DNA from: Zestomicrobium sp964482405
GTDB taxonomy: Archaea; Thermoproteota; Thermoprotei_A; Sulfolobales; NBVN01
Assembly (NCBI GenBank): GCA_964482405.1
Contig: CAYZXH010000017.1
Location: 1-29,946, forward strand
Direction of reading: 5' to 3'
Length of the DNA stretch: 29,946 bases
The notes beneath the pieces were generated by a model, which was given only the letters and a program-made list of their open reading frames with translations, ran no database searches and was not told the origin of the DNA. Shown here in pieces: positions 8,095-14,888 of this stretch (the first letter of the stretch is position 1; the number at the start of each line of letters is the position of its first letter). The translations under genes were made by a program, and so were the position numbers.

Positions 8095-8517
8095 GTGATT
8101 GCTCAGGCAGGGGATTTAAGTAGGACAGCCCTCAGGATATACGTCTACCTCCTAGAGTCTAAAGACCCTAAGGGCGTTAGAGACATTGCCAGAGCACTGA
8201 ACATACCTGTGAGCAGCGTACACTACCATCTCAAGCGATTAGAGGATTTAGAGATTATTGGTAGGAGGGGTGACGGCTACGTAGTCACTAAGACCATACA
8301 TCTCGAGGGTTACGTCCTCTTAGGGAGGAAACTCATACCGAGATTACTGATATACTCACTGTTTTTCTTAGGCGTTAGCTTAAGTCAAACATACATGATC
8401 TTAATCAACAAAACAGTAACCTCAGATAAGCTATTATTGATGATCCTATGCTTAATAGCTTTCACCCTCTTCCTTCTTGAAGGCCTGAACATGAGGTCTA
8501 AGCTTAAAAGCTTATGA
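8095..8517 (+). CDS. Membrane-tethered winged-helix transcriptional regulator
   Basis: 140-residue protein. Residues about 10-62 form a winged helix-turn-helix, with recognition-helix sequence IPVSSVHYHLKRLEDLEIIGRR as in ArsR/MarR/TrmB-type regulators, then a wing ending in YVVTK. Two strongly hydrophobic segments follow (about 80-98 and 111-130), with a short basic C-terminal tail, so the DNA-binding domain should be held at the cytoplasmic face of the membrane. No metal or ligand domain is visible. GTG 8095 has no good ribosome-binding site, and a TTAAG-rich stretch about 30 bases upstream suggests near-leaderless expression. It is divergent from the propeller gene and separated from it by palindromic sites, suggesting control of itself and that gene. 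The target is inference. Confidence 0.7.
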   Translation: MIAQAGDLSRTALRIYVYLLESKDPKGVRDIARALNIPVSSVHYHLKRLEDLEIIGRRGDGYVVTKTIHLEGYVLLGRKLIPRLLIYSLFFLGVSLSQTYMILINKTVTSDKLLLMILCLIAFTLFLLEGLNMRSKLKSL

Positions 8518-8547
8518 TGGATATGGAAACACTTTAAGCGACGGTCC

Positions 8548-9213
8548 TCACTTATGTTTCCTACCCCTCAAGTAGAGGAGGGTGACAGCTAAGATGACCG
8601 CTACTAGAGCTGCTATAACAGCCGTGGTCACGTGAGTGTTTCTGGTTTCGGGTTGCTGTGCTGTGGTGGGGGTTTGCGTGGTTGGTTGAAGCGATATTAG
8701 AGTAGCCACTACCACATCGGCATTCTCATACTCTAGCAGTAACGTTTCATCGATAATGCTTATCGTCGGGTTTCCAGAATACGTTAGTAGCAGGAATTCT
8801 CCCGGTATGTATATGGTGCACTTCCCTTGAGGTCTTAATGTGAACTTAAGAATTACTTCATCAGTTACTTCAGAGTTGTTGATTATGTACGTGAACCTAA
8901 CCCACTCAACACTACTTATCACGTTGATGATGGCATTACCATCTATTAAATCGACAGGTAGGGAGGCGCCGTCAGAGTCTACAGCGTAGAGAGTTGAGGC
9001 GTCGTAACCCGGTTCTAGAGGAACCTCCAAGGACTGACCTGAGACATTAGAGAAAACCAGCTCAACTAATACTGACCCGTCAGCGTTCAGGTAGTAGTTA
9101 GTTATGCTCGGCCGTACCGTGGCGTAGTAATCGCTAGCTGACGCGGGGTTGGTTGACAGCAAGAATAGGAGGAAGAGACCTGAAAGAACACTTAGTTTAA
9201 GGTACGTATTCAT
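8548..9213 (-). CDS. Exported type I membrane protein, unknown function
   Basis: 221 residues. An N-terminal signal peptide (about 1-26, ending near SASA) is followed by a beta-rich extracellular domain (about 30-165) with two N-glycosylation sequons. Next come a Thr/Gln/Pro linker (about 172-192), one transmembrane helix (about 195-214) and a basic RGRKHK tail. The linker plus single anchor is typical of archaeal surface proteins. I do not recognise the ectodomain family. It converges with the winged-helix gene (30 bases apart). ATG 9213 follows GGTGA by 7 bases, and a minus-strand CTTAAAAG box lies at about 9247-9256. A surface-structure or ligand-presenting role fits the neighbourhood but is unproven. 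Confidence 0.65.
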   Translation of the reverse strand: MNTYLKLSVLSGLFLLFLLSTNPASASDYYATVRPSITNYYLNADGSVLVELVFSNVSGQSLEVPLEPGYDASTLYAVDSDGASLPVDLIDGNAIINVISSVEWVRFTYIINNSEVTDEVILKFTLRPQGKCTIYIPGEFLLLTYSGNPTISIIDETLLLEYENADVVVATLISLQPTTQTPTTAQQPETRNTHVTTAVIAALVAVILAVTLLYLRGRKHK

Positions 9214-9361
9214 TCATGCTTCACCAATCAATTTGCGTGAGTGTTTCTTTTAAGTAATACTTCAAGCAATACAACCTATAAAAGCTTTTCAGTAGGTAAT
9301 TAAGTAGGGGTGCCTCTGTTAAGGGTTTGTGTTCCGGCAAGTTCTTGCGTGGGTGGATTTT

Positions 9362-9601
9362 ATGGGTTGGAGGAAATATAATTACTGGCCTAAAACATTC
9401 ATCCCTGGTCAGAGAATACTTCACGGGAGTTCAGAATGGGTTTTCAGAGGTTGTTACTGGAGGTGGCTTGCCCCTAAAATACCTGAGTTCTCGAGTAAAG
9501 AGGAGGAGGTCAGGTTTCTTGAGGAGCTCCTGTCTTTTCTTCGTCAACACGTGAAGAGGATAGAAGAGAGGATTAACGAGTTAAGGAGCTCGGAGGGGTA
9601 G
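9362..9601 (+). CDS. Small Trp/Tyr-rich protein with C-terminal coiled coil (DUF5320-like layout)
   Basis: 79 residues from ATG 9362. The first 45 residues are rich in Trp, Tyr, Arg and Gly (MGWRKYNYWP at the start, CYWRWLAPK near the middle). The last 35 form a charged amphipathic helix ending EERINELRSSEG. This layout resembles DUF5320 proteins of archaea, whose role is unknown; the assignment is by architecture only. ATG 9362 is chosen because GGGTGG at 9351-9356 lies 5 bases upstream. An in-frame GTG at 9329 would add 11 residues without a comparable signal. A TATA box (CTATAAAAG, about 9271-9279) is upstream. It precedes the secreted helical protein by 85 bases. Confidence 0.6.
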   Translation: MGWRKYNYWPKTFIPGQRILHGSSEWVFRGCYWRWLAPKIPEFSSKEEEVRFLEELLSFLRQHVKRIEERINELRSSEG

Positions 9602-9605
9602 GAAC

Positions 9606-9643
9606 GTGTTGCATCACGTTGCAACAGTGTTTCACAGCGTTGC
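9606..9643. promoter_or_regulatory. Imperfect direct repeat, 21-bp period, upstream of secreted protein
   Basis: GTGTTGCATCACGTTGC (9606-9622) and GTGTTTCACAGCGTTGC (9627-9643) match at 13 of 17 positions and are offset by 21 bases, two helical turns. They lie directly upstream of a TATA-like ATTAAATAC (9649-9657), the usual place for an archaeal activator or BRE-proximal site. Each copy also contains GTG...CAC half-sites. Confidence 0.45.
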
Positions 9644-9686
9644 TAATATTAAATACTGTAGAGATCTTTAGTGAGGTGAGACTCAG

Positions 9687-11060
9687 GTGAAGATCGGTAA
9701 GAACAAGCTCGTAGCACTCGCTCTTTTGTTAGCTATTGGGGTCTCAGTTATCCCGGCCACGGCAGTAGTTACTGCTCAGACCACTCAGCCGGTTGAGGGG
9801 ACTCGCAGAGGTCCTGAACACGCTGTGGAGGTCTTAATATCTAGGGTTGAGTTACTGATTAGCAGGATTGAAAGCTTTAGTCAGGCCTATAACATATCAT
9901 TAGACGAGAACATGACCTCACTCATTAATGAAGCTAAGAATCTCTTGAATGAGGCAAGAGAACTCAAGGATACTAACTTGACTGAGGCTTTGAGTAAGGT
10001 ACTTCAGGCAGCTAGGTTAGTGACCCCGGTATACGTCTACGTGATCCAGAACCTGCCTCCGACAGTTAAGGACGACTTCGCTGTCAGGAGAACTGAAGCT
10101 CAGTTCCGTGTGAGGGAGAGGGTAGTATTATCGCTGAACGCCACGATAGGGTGGTTAGTCGAGAGAGGGGTTGAGGTCCCTGGATGGGTATTGAATAACA
10201 TATCTAAAGCACTTGAGTTAATTGATGAGGGAAGGCAGGCACTCGCCGAAGGCAACGTTACTAAAGCTAAGGAAATCCTTAAGGAGATCGACGACATAAT
10301 CAAGGACATCACTAAAGCTCTTAAGACAGAGTTGAGGGTTAGATGGGTTAAGGCCGTATGCGCTGAGAGAACCTTAGTAGCTTTGGTGGCTCAGGTTAAC
10401 GCGTTAATCCACATAGTTAACGAGTCAGCCGAGTCTATAGAAGCAGGTGATTACGAGAACGCTACAGAACACCTTAACGCGGCATCTAGGAAAGCTGAAT
10501 TCATAATAAACTTGGTGACGTCTTTGGAGGTATACGTAAGCAATGAGTCAACCTACTACCAGATCCTAAACTTAAGCAGGCAGATCGCCATAATATTGAG
10601 TGATAGCATAGAGGATGCTAAAACCGCTCTAGAAAATGAAGACCCGGACACAGCACTCATAATACTCTCAAACGCGTTAAATGAAGTACAGCCACTCTTC
10701 GATCAATTAAAGAGTTTAGCTAGATGGAAATACAGTGAGTTAGAGGAGGCTAAGCAAGTAATCCTAAGGCTTAGGGAACGCATTAGAGAACGCGTAAGTA
10801 GGCTAATTAGAAACTACGTGACGACAGAATTCCGACTCAATTGGAGGATAACAATGCTAGAGCAATCACTAACTGCCTTAAACATATTATACGGTAGCGG
10901 AAGAATAACGTGTCAAACATACTTAAACCTATTGAAAGCCATGAAAACATTCGTAGAGGAGCTACTGAACGCAATTCCTCAAAGCATGTATATGATTAGA
11001 GCTAGACTCAATAACCTATTAAACGACATCAACGCGTACATAAGTAACACAACTTGTTGA
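9687..11060 (+). CDS. Secreted alpha-helical repeat protein, unknown function
   Basis: 457 residues. A signal peptide (about 1-31, cleavage near TAQTT) precedes a protein that is helical throughout. Irregular repeats of about 40 residues carry phrases such as INEAKNLLNEAREL, LIDEGRQALAEGNVTKAKEI and AGDYENATEHLNAASR, and look TPR- or spectrin-like. About ten N-glycosylation sequons are visible (NIS, NMT, NLT, NAT, NVT, NES, NLS, NTT). There is no C-terminal membrane helix, so it is secreted or held in the cell wall. Family not recognised; a structural or binding role at the surface is inference. GTG 9687 has a strong GAGGTGAG motif (9673-9680) 6 bases upstream. Confidence 0.65.
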   Translation: MKIGKNKLVALALLLAIGVSVIPATAVVTAQTTQPVEGTRRGPEHAVEVLISRVELLISRIESFSQAYNISLDENMTSLINEAKNLLNEARELKDTNLTEALSKVLQAARLVTPVYVYVIQNLPPTVKDDFAVRRTEAQFRVRERVVLSLNATIGWLVERGVEVPGWVLNNISKALELIDEGRQALAEGNVTKAKEILKEIDDIIKDITKALKTELRVRWVKAVCAERTLVALVAQVNALIHIVNESAESIEAGDYENATEHLNAASRKAEFIINLVTSLEVYVSNESTYYQILNLSRQIAIILSDSIEDAKTALENEDPDTALIILSNALNEVQPLFDQLKSLARWKYSELEEAKQVILRLRERIRERVSRLIRNYVTTEFRLNWRITMLEQSLTALNILYGSGRITCQTYLNLLKAMKTFVEELLNAIPQSMYMIRARLNNLLNDINAYISNTTC

Positions 11061-11173
11061 TTTTTGAAATAAACAAAACTTAAATCACTCTTTAATCTAA
11101 TAAAATTCACAAGTGATTAGCTCTAACCACCCTATATTTTAAGTTACCTACTATATTAACGTGAGGTATGTTT

Positions 11174-12070
11174 ATGAGTCTTGTTCGCGTTTCCGGGAAT
11201 ATTCACGTCCTAGAAGGACGCACTAATTTAGGCGTGATCACGCTTGGAGGGGATGATTGTCTAGTTATTGACACGGGGATTAACAGAGATCAGGGAAGAA
11301 AATTGCTTAATGTTCTTAAAAGCGTAGGTCTGAAGATTAAAGCCGTCGTAAACACGCATTCCCACGCAGACCACATAGGTGGTAATAAGATAATTTTAGA
11401 GAGAAGTAACGCTGTTTTCTACTCATCAAGCCTTGAAAAACCTTTTATAGAGCTACCGTTGACGGAAGCGATCTACCTATACGGTGCTTACCCTCCTGAA
11501 GTTCTAAGAAAGCATTTGATTGAAGCTGAGGGGGTGTCGGTGGAGGACGTACGTAGATTAAGTAATGAATACCCGTTTTTGAGGGTAGTGGAGCTGCCAG
11601 GACATAGTGTTGGGATGATAGGGTTGGGGGTCGAGAACGTGTTGTTTTCTGCTGACGCGTTCTTTCCTGAAGAGATTATAGTAAAGTATAGAATCCCTTA
11701 CCACCTAAACGTTCAGGAAGCGTTGAAGACTCTTGAGAAGCTCAATAATGTGGTTTTAAACGATTACGATGTAGTAGTTCCTTCCCATGGGAAAATACTT
11801 AATAAGGAGGAAGCCCGACAACTAATAAACAGTAATATTAAGGCAATAACTGAAATAAGAAATATTGTTTTAAGGAATGTTGATGACGGTCTCCCACTGA
11901 ACGAGTTAATTAAGCGTGTCTTGAGGGACCTAGCACTCACTCCTCAAACTACTATTAACTATCTTTTAATAGTCTCAGCACTTAAATCATATGTTGCTTG
12001 GCTAGTTAACGAAGGACTCATAGGGCTGGCGGTGTCTGACGAGGAACTGTACGTTAAGCTTAAGTCTTAA
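11174..12070 (+). CDS. Metallo-beta-lactamase-fold hydrolase
   Basis: 298 residues with the full MBL metal-binding set: HSHADH at 62-67, His144 in PGHSVG, Asp161 in FSADAF, and His205 in PSHGK. This predicts a binuclear zinc or iron hydrolase. The C-terminal region (about 215-298) is helical and resembles the winged-helix-like LACTB2 extension seen in RNase/thioesterase-like members. Substrate unknown (RNA, glyoxalase-type thioester and lactone are all possible). ATG 11174 is preferred because GAGGT (11163-11167) lies 6 bases upstream; the in-frame ATG at 11168 directly abuts it. It converges with the aldolase gene with 19 bases between stops. Confidence 0.75.
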   Translation: MSLVRVSGNIHVLEGRTNLGVITLGGDDCLVIDTGINRDQGRKLLNVLKSVGLKIKAVVNTHSHADHIGGNKIILERSNAVFYSSSLEKPFIELPLTEAIYLYGAYPPEVLRKHLIEAEGVSVEDVRRLSNEYPFLRVVELPGHSVGMIGLGVENVLFSADAFFPEEIIVKYRIPYHLNVQEALKTLEKLNNVVLNDYDVVVPSHGKILNKEEARQLINSNIKAITEIRNIVLRNVDDGLPLNELIKRVLRDLALTPQTTINYLLIVSALKSYVAWLVNEGLIGLAVSDEELYVKLKS

Positions 12071-12089
12071 CATGTAGGCTTTTTCAAGA

Positions 12090-12995
12090 CTAAAAGAGGT
12101 AATTCGTGAATTCATTTAGTAATTCTTTTATAGGTTCTTTCCTCTCCTCGCTTAGTGGTGGTCTGAGAACGGGTTCTATAGGCGCTCCCATAGATGCGAG
12201 AGCTGCTTTGACCGCGGCTATAGTTGAAGTTCCTGATTCTATCAGCTTAGAGAGCTTGAGGAGCTTCATGTAGAGACTATAAGATTTAGCTATGTCTCCT
12301 GAAAGCCAAGCATCATAGATACTCCTGTGAAGTTTGGGGACCAAGTTAGACAATGCTACGACTCCTCCGTCGCCCCCGATCATTAAGTTAATTAGGAAGT
12401 ACTGGTCCAGTCCCGAAAATACTGAGAAGTCTTTTCTGATTTCCTTAACCTCCCACACTACTTGCTTAAGGTAAATGAGGCTGTCATGAGTTATCTTAAT
12501 CCCTACTATATTGCTGTACTCAAGAGCTAACTCCTTAATCGTCTGCACGGGTAATGAGACCCCTGTTAACGCCGGGAAATGGTATATGAAGAGTGGTAAG
12601 TCTAAGGACTCAGCTATCTTACCGTAGTGTTTTTTGAGTTCCTCTGGCGTTAGCTTAAAGAAGTAAGGCGTTATGATTATGCCGCCATCAACCCCCACAT
12701 CCTTAGCGAACTTACCGAGCTCTAATACCTCAAGCGTGGCGTTACCGCCGATCCCCGGCAAGACCTTAGTCCTCCCATTAACAAGCTCAACCACCTTCAT
12801 TATCAGCTTTTTCTTTTCATCAAGTGATAGGCTGACTGACTCACCGGTAGTTGAGTTGGGGAAAACTCCATGAACCCCGCCTCTAACTAAGTGATTAACT
12901 AACCACTCAACCCCGACAAAATCTATCTCGTAGTTTTTATTGAAAGGGGTTATCATAGGAGTTATTATACCTTTGAACATAATTGAGGCCCCCAT
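12090..12995 (-). CDS. DapA/NanA-family class I aldolase (not typical DHDPS)
   Basis: 301-residue TIM-barrel aldolase of the dihydrodipicolinate synthase / N-acetylneuraminate lyase family. Visible are the pyruvate-binding STTGE (48-52), Tyr138 in FIYHFP, and the Schiff-base Lys167 in VGIKITH. Five residues after Tyr138, where true DHDPS carries an Arg that binds aspartate semialdehyde, this protein has Leu143 in PALTG, as in sialic-acid-lyase-like members. It is therefore more likely a 2-keto-3-deoxy-sugar-acid or related aldolase than a lysine-pathway enzyme. Start ATG 12995 lies 26 bases from the TATA box at 13014-13021, giving a leaderless message. The in-frame ATG at 12980 is an alternative. 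No sugar-acid catabolic neighbour is present. Confidence 0.75.
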   Translation of the reverse strand: MGASIMFKGIITPMITPFNKNYEIDFVGVEWLVNHLVRGGVHGVFPNSTTGESVSLSLDEKKKLIMKVVELVNGRTKVLPGIGGNATLEVLELGKFAKDVGVDGGIIITPYFFKLTPEELKKHYGKIAESLDLPLFIYHFPALTGVSLPVQTIKELALEYSNIVGIKITHDSLIYLKQVVWEVKEIRKDFSVFSGLDQYFLINLMIGGDGGVVALSNLVPKLHRSIYDAWLSGDIAKSYSLYMKLLKLSKLIESGTSTIAAVKAALASMGAPIEPVLRPPLSEERKEPIKELLNEFTNYLF

Positions 12996-13013
12996 AATTA
13001 TGCTTAAAGTAAG

Positions 13014-13021
13014 TATTTATA
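13014..13021 (-). promoter_or_regulatory. TATA box of the aldolase gene
   Basis: Minus-strand TATAAATA, 26 bases upstream of ATG 12995, consistent with a leaderless transcript. The remaining gap up to the SurE gene (13022-13104) shows only a weak TGTGT/ACACA inverted repeat around 13044-13059. Confidence 0.6.
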
Positions 13022-13104
13022 TGTAGAAATACGTTAAAAGGACTGTGTATCTCGACACAATACGCTCAGATAAACCTCTATGAAGCCCAGACCCCTACCC
13101 TAGG

Positions 13105-13884
13105 TCAACTACCTTGTTTTGAGAGTATTTCTTCCAGATCTCTTAATTTCTCTAAGGCCTCCTTACCGACGTTCAAGTCTATTTTGAGGGGGGTTATCGT
13201 GACACAGCCCTCCTCAAATAAGCTCACGTCGCTCCCGGGTTCTGCAACGCTTCTTATGCCGGCTAGCCAGTAGTAATCCCTGCCTCTAGGATCCATGCTC
13301 TTCTTGTATGAAGCCTCCCACCTAATCTTAGTAGCCTTAGCTACGTGAATGCAGTTCCTGTACTTAACGGGAATATTAACCGATAAAAGATCTACTTCGT
13401 TAGGTAGTTTTCGACTAATAACGTACTCAACTATTTTCTTAGCTACCGTCATACAAGTCTTCTTGAAGAACTCTTGCTCAAAATCATCAAAACCCTCCAC
13501 GTCAGACGAGAAAGCTACTGCCGGTATACCCATGAGCGCGGCTTCAATAGCTATAGCTACGGTACCGCTGTAGAATATGTGTTGAAGCGATAAATTATCA
13601 CCTACGTTAATGCCCGATAAAACTAGGTCTGGCCTGAACTTAAGTATCTCAACTACTAAGTGTAGTGAATCTATGGGTGTCCCGTCAGTCACGTAGACGT
13701 GCCAATTAAGCCATCTCTTCTTAACGAATCTGAGCGGTCTGTTGAAAGTTATTTCCCGCCCGGTAGCCGACCTAGGAAACTCTGTAGAAGCTATGACTAC
13801 CTCGCCTAAGTCCTTAACAGACTCTGCGAGAAGATAGAGACCGGGACTTAAATACCCGTCATCATTCAATACTAATATCCTCAC
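13105..13884 (-). CDS. surE: 5'/3'-nucleotidase SurE
   Basis: 259-residue stationary-phase survival protein E homologue, a metal-dependent phosphatase that releases phosphate from nucleoside 5'- and 3'-monophosphates. Diagnostic motifs are NDDG at 7-10, PRSATG at about 38-43, DGTP near 71-74, and SGINVGDN with its metal-binding Asn at about 95-102, followed by YSGTVAIAIEAALMGIPAVAFS. Length matches the family. The only sensible start is GTG 13884, because an in-frame TGA immediately precedes it; a GGGATG motif and a TTTTATA box lie upstream. It is divergent from the NifX-like gene across 74 bases and 109 bases upstream of the aldolase, which has its own promoter. Confidence 0.93.
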   Translation of the reverse strand: MRILVLNDDGYLSPGLYLLAESVKDLGEVVIASTEFPRSATGREITFNRPLRFVKKRWLNWHVYVTDGTPIDSLHLVVEILKFRPDLVLSGINVGDNLSLQHIFYSGTVAIAIEAALMGIPAVAFSSDVEGFDDFEQEFFKKTCMTVAKKIVEYVISRKLPNEVDLLSVNIPVKYRNCIHVAKATKIRWEASYKKSMDPRGRDYYWLAGIRSVAEPGSDVSLFEEGCVTITPLKIDLNVGKEALEKLRDLEEILSKQGS

Positions 13885-13958
13885 TCACATCCCTAAGCAT
13901 GTAGAGGGTATAAAATTAAAAAGTGCTTCGCGTCTATAGGAATAAAAGTAACTAGTTA

Positions 13959-14366
13959 GTGTTTAAATTAAATTGCTTGCATAAACCTAAATTATTAGAG
14001 GTTAGGGAGCTGTTGAGGATAGTGTTTCCAGTCAATGAGTTTAGAGGTCTTCAATCATTAATAGACGGGGAATTTAAGAACGCACGTTACCTAGTACTCG
14101 TCGAGTTACTTGAAGACGGGAGTGTAGGTGAGTTGAGTTACGTTGAAGTAGAGGATTACGAGTCCCCGGCATCATTGGTGAGGAGAAAGAATGGGGGTAT
14201 AGTGATTTGTGACTCGATCGATGATTTCAGTAGAGCATACCTGTTAGTTCTCGGTGTCGAGGTTATTCAAGGTTTTAGAGGCACCGTTAAGGAAGGACTC
14301 GAGAAATACTTAAAAGGTGAATTAACACCTCCCTACCCTGAAACACTTCAAGAGGACGGTGTTTAA
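13959..14366 (+). CDS. NifX/NafY-like (dinitrogenase Fe-Mo cofactor biosynthesis fold) protein
   Basis: 135 residues. The C-terminal half, with GGIVICDSIDDFSRAYLLVL, then GVEVIQG, then GTVKEGLEKYLKGEL, has the characteristic ending of the NifX/NifB-associated RNase H-like domain seen in many archaea without nitrogenase. There, such proteins are thought to carry or sense metal clusters. No cysteine-histidine cluster is visible, only Cys6 and a Cys in VICDS, so cluster binding is uncertain. GTG 13959 is the start, with an AT-rich promoter 18-28 bases upstream. Only 3 bases separate its stop from the next gene, so the two form an operon. Confidence 0.55.
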   Translation: MFKLNCLHKPKLLEVRELLRIVFPVNEFRGLQSLIDGEFKNARYLVLVELLEDGSVGELSYVEVEDYESPASLVRRKNGGIVICDSIDDFSRAYLLVLGVEVIQGFRGTVKEGLEKYLKGELTPPYPETLQEDGV

Positions 14367-14369
14367 GAA

Positions 14370-14825
14370 GTGGATTGGAGGGGTCATCTAGGCTTTAATC
14401 TCTTCGTTATGTCCGTCCTATTCTACATGATGGGGTTATCGGGGGTGGAAGCTAACAGAATCTTGATCATATCCTCCGTTCTCTCTTCGTTACCAGACAT
14501 AGATTTAAGACTTGAGTTACCCCACAGGAAAATAACGCATAACATCTTCTTCAGCGTAATCGTGTCTTTGGTAGCGGGTTACTTAGCTAGCTATCTAGGT
14601 TTTAGCTTCAGGGTAGTGGCTTTTTCGTTTTTAATAGCTTTCACAACACACTTGCTGTGCGATCTACTAACTAAGATGCCTTTCAGACCTCTATACCCAC
14701 TCATCAAGAAACCCGTGGCTTTAAGGCTTTTCAGATCTAGCAGTAACGTAGTAAACACCTTCTTCTTGATACTAGGTATTATCGCGTATTACGTTTACAT
14801 TACTAAGTATGGTTTCCTCATATAG
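14370..14825 (+). CDS. YdjM-like membrane-bound metal-dependent hydrolase (PF04307-like)
   Basis: 151-residue membrane protein with about four hydrophobic helices. The motifs LPDIDLRLELPHRKITHN (about 41-58) and FTTHLLCDLLT (about 91-101) carry the Asp/His residues typical of the YdjM/DUF457 family of predicted membrane metal-dependent hydrolases. Substrates are unknown; a link to phospholipid or DNA-damage responses has been proposed for bacterial members. GTG 14370 begins 3 bases after the upstream stop, implying translational coupling with the NifX-like gene. The gap of 63 bases to tldD contains AT-rich promoter-like sequence. Confidence 0.75.
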   Translation: MDWRGHLGFNLFVMSVLFYMMGLSGVEANRILIISSVLSSLPDIDLRLELPHRKITHNIFFSVIVSLVAGYLASYLGFSFRVVAFSFLIAFTTHLLCDLLTKMPFRPLYPLIKKPVALRLFRSSSNVVNTFFLILGIIAYYVYITKYGFLI

Positions 14826-14888
14826 TTTTTCTAGTGAATCTTAAAATTTATTTACGTAAAATTAAGTAATATTCTTGGTGTGGTTTAG

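Noticed and set aside
12090..12995. Annotation as true dihydrodipicolinate synthase (dapA)
   Set aside because: The aspartate-semialdehyde-binding Arg is Leu143, and no lysine-pathway genes are nearby.
13044..13059. TGTGT/ACACA repeat between the aldolase and SurE genes as an operator
   Set aside because: Only 5 base pairs and about 25-50 bases beyond the TATA box; too weak to separate from chance.
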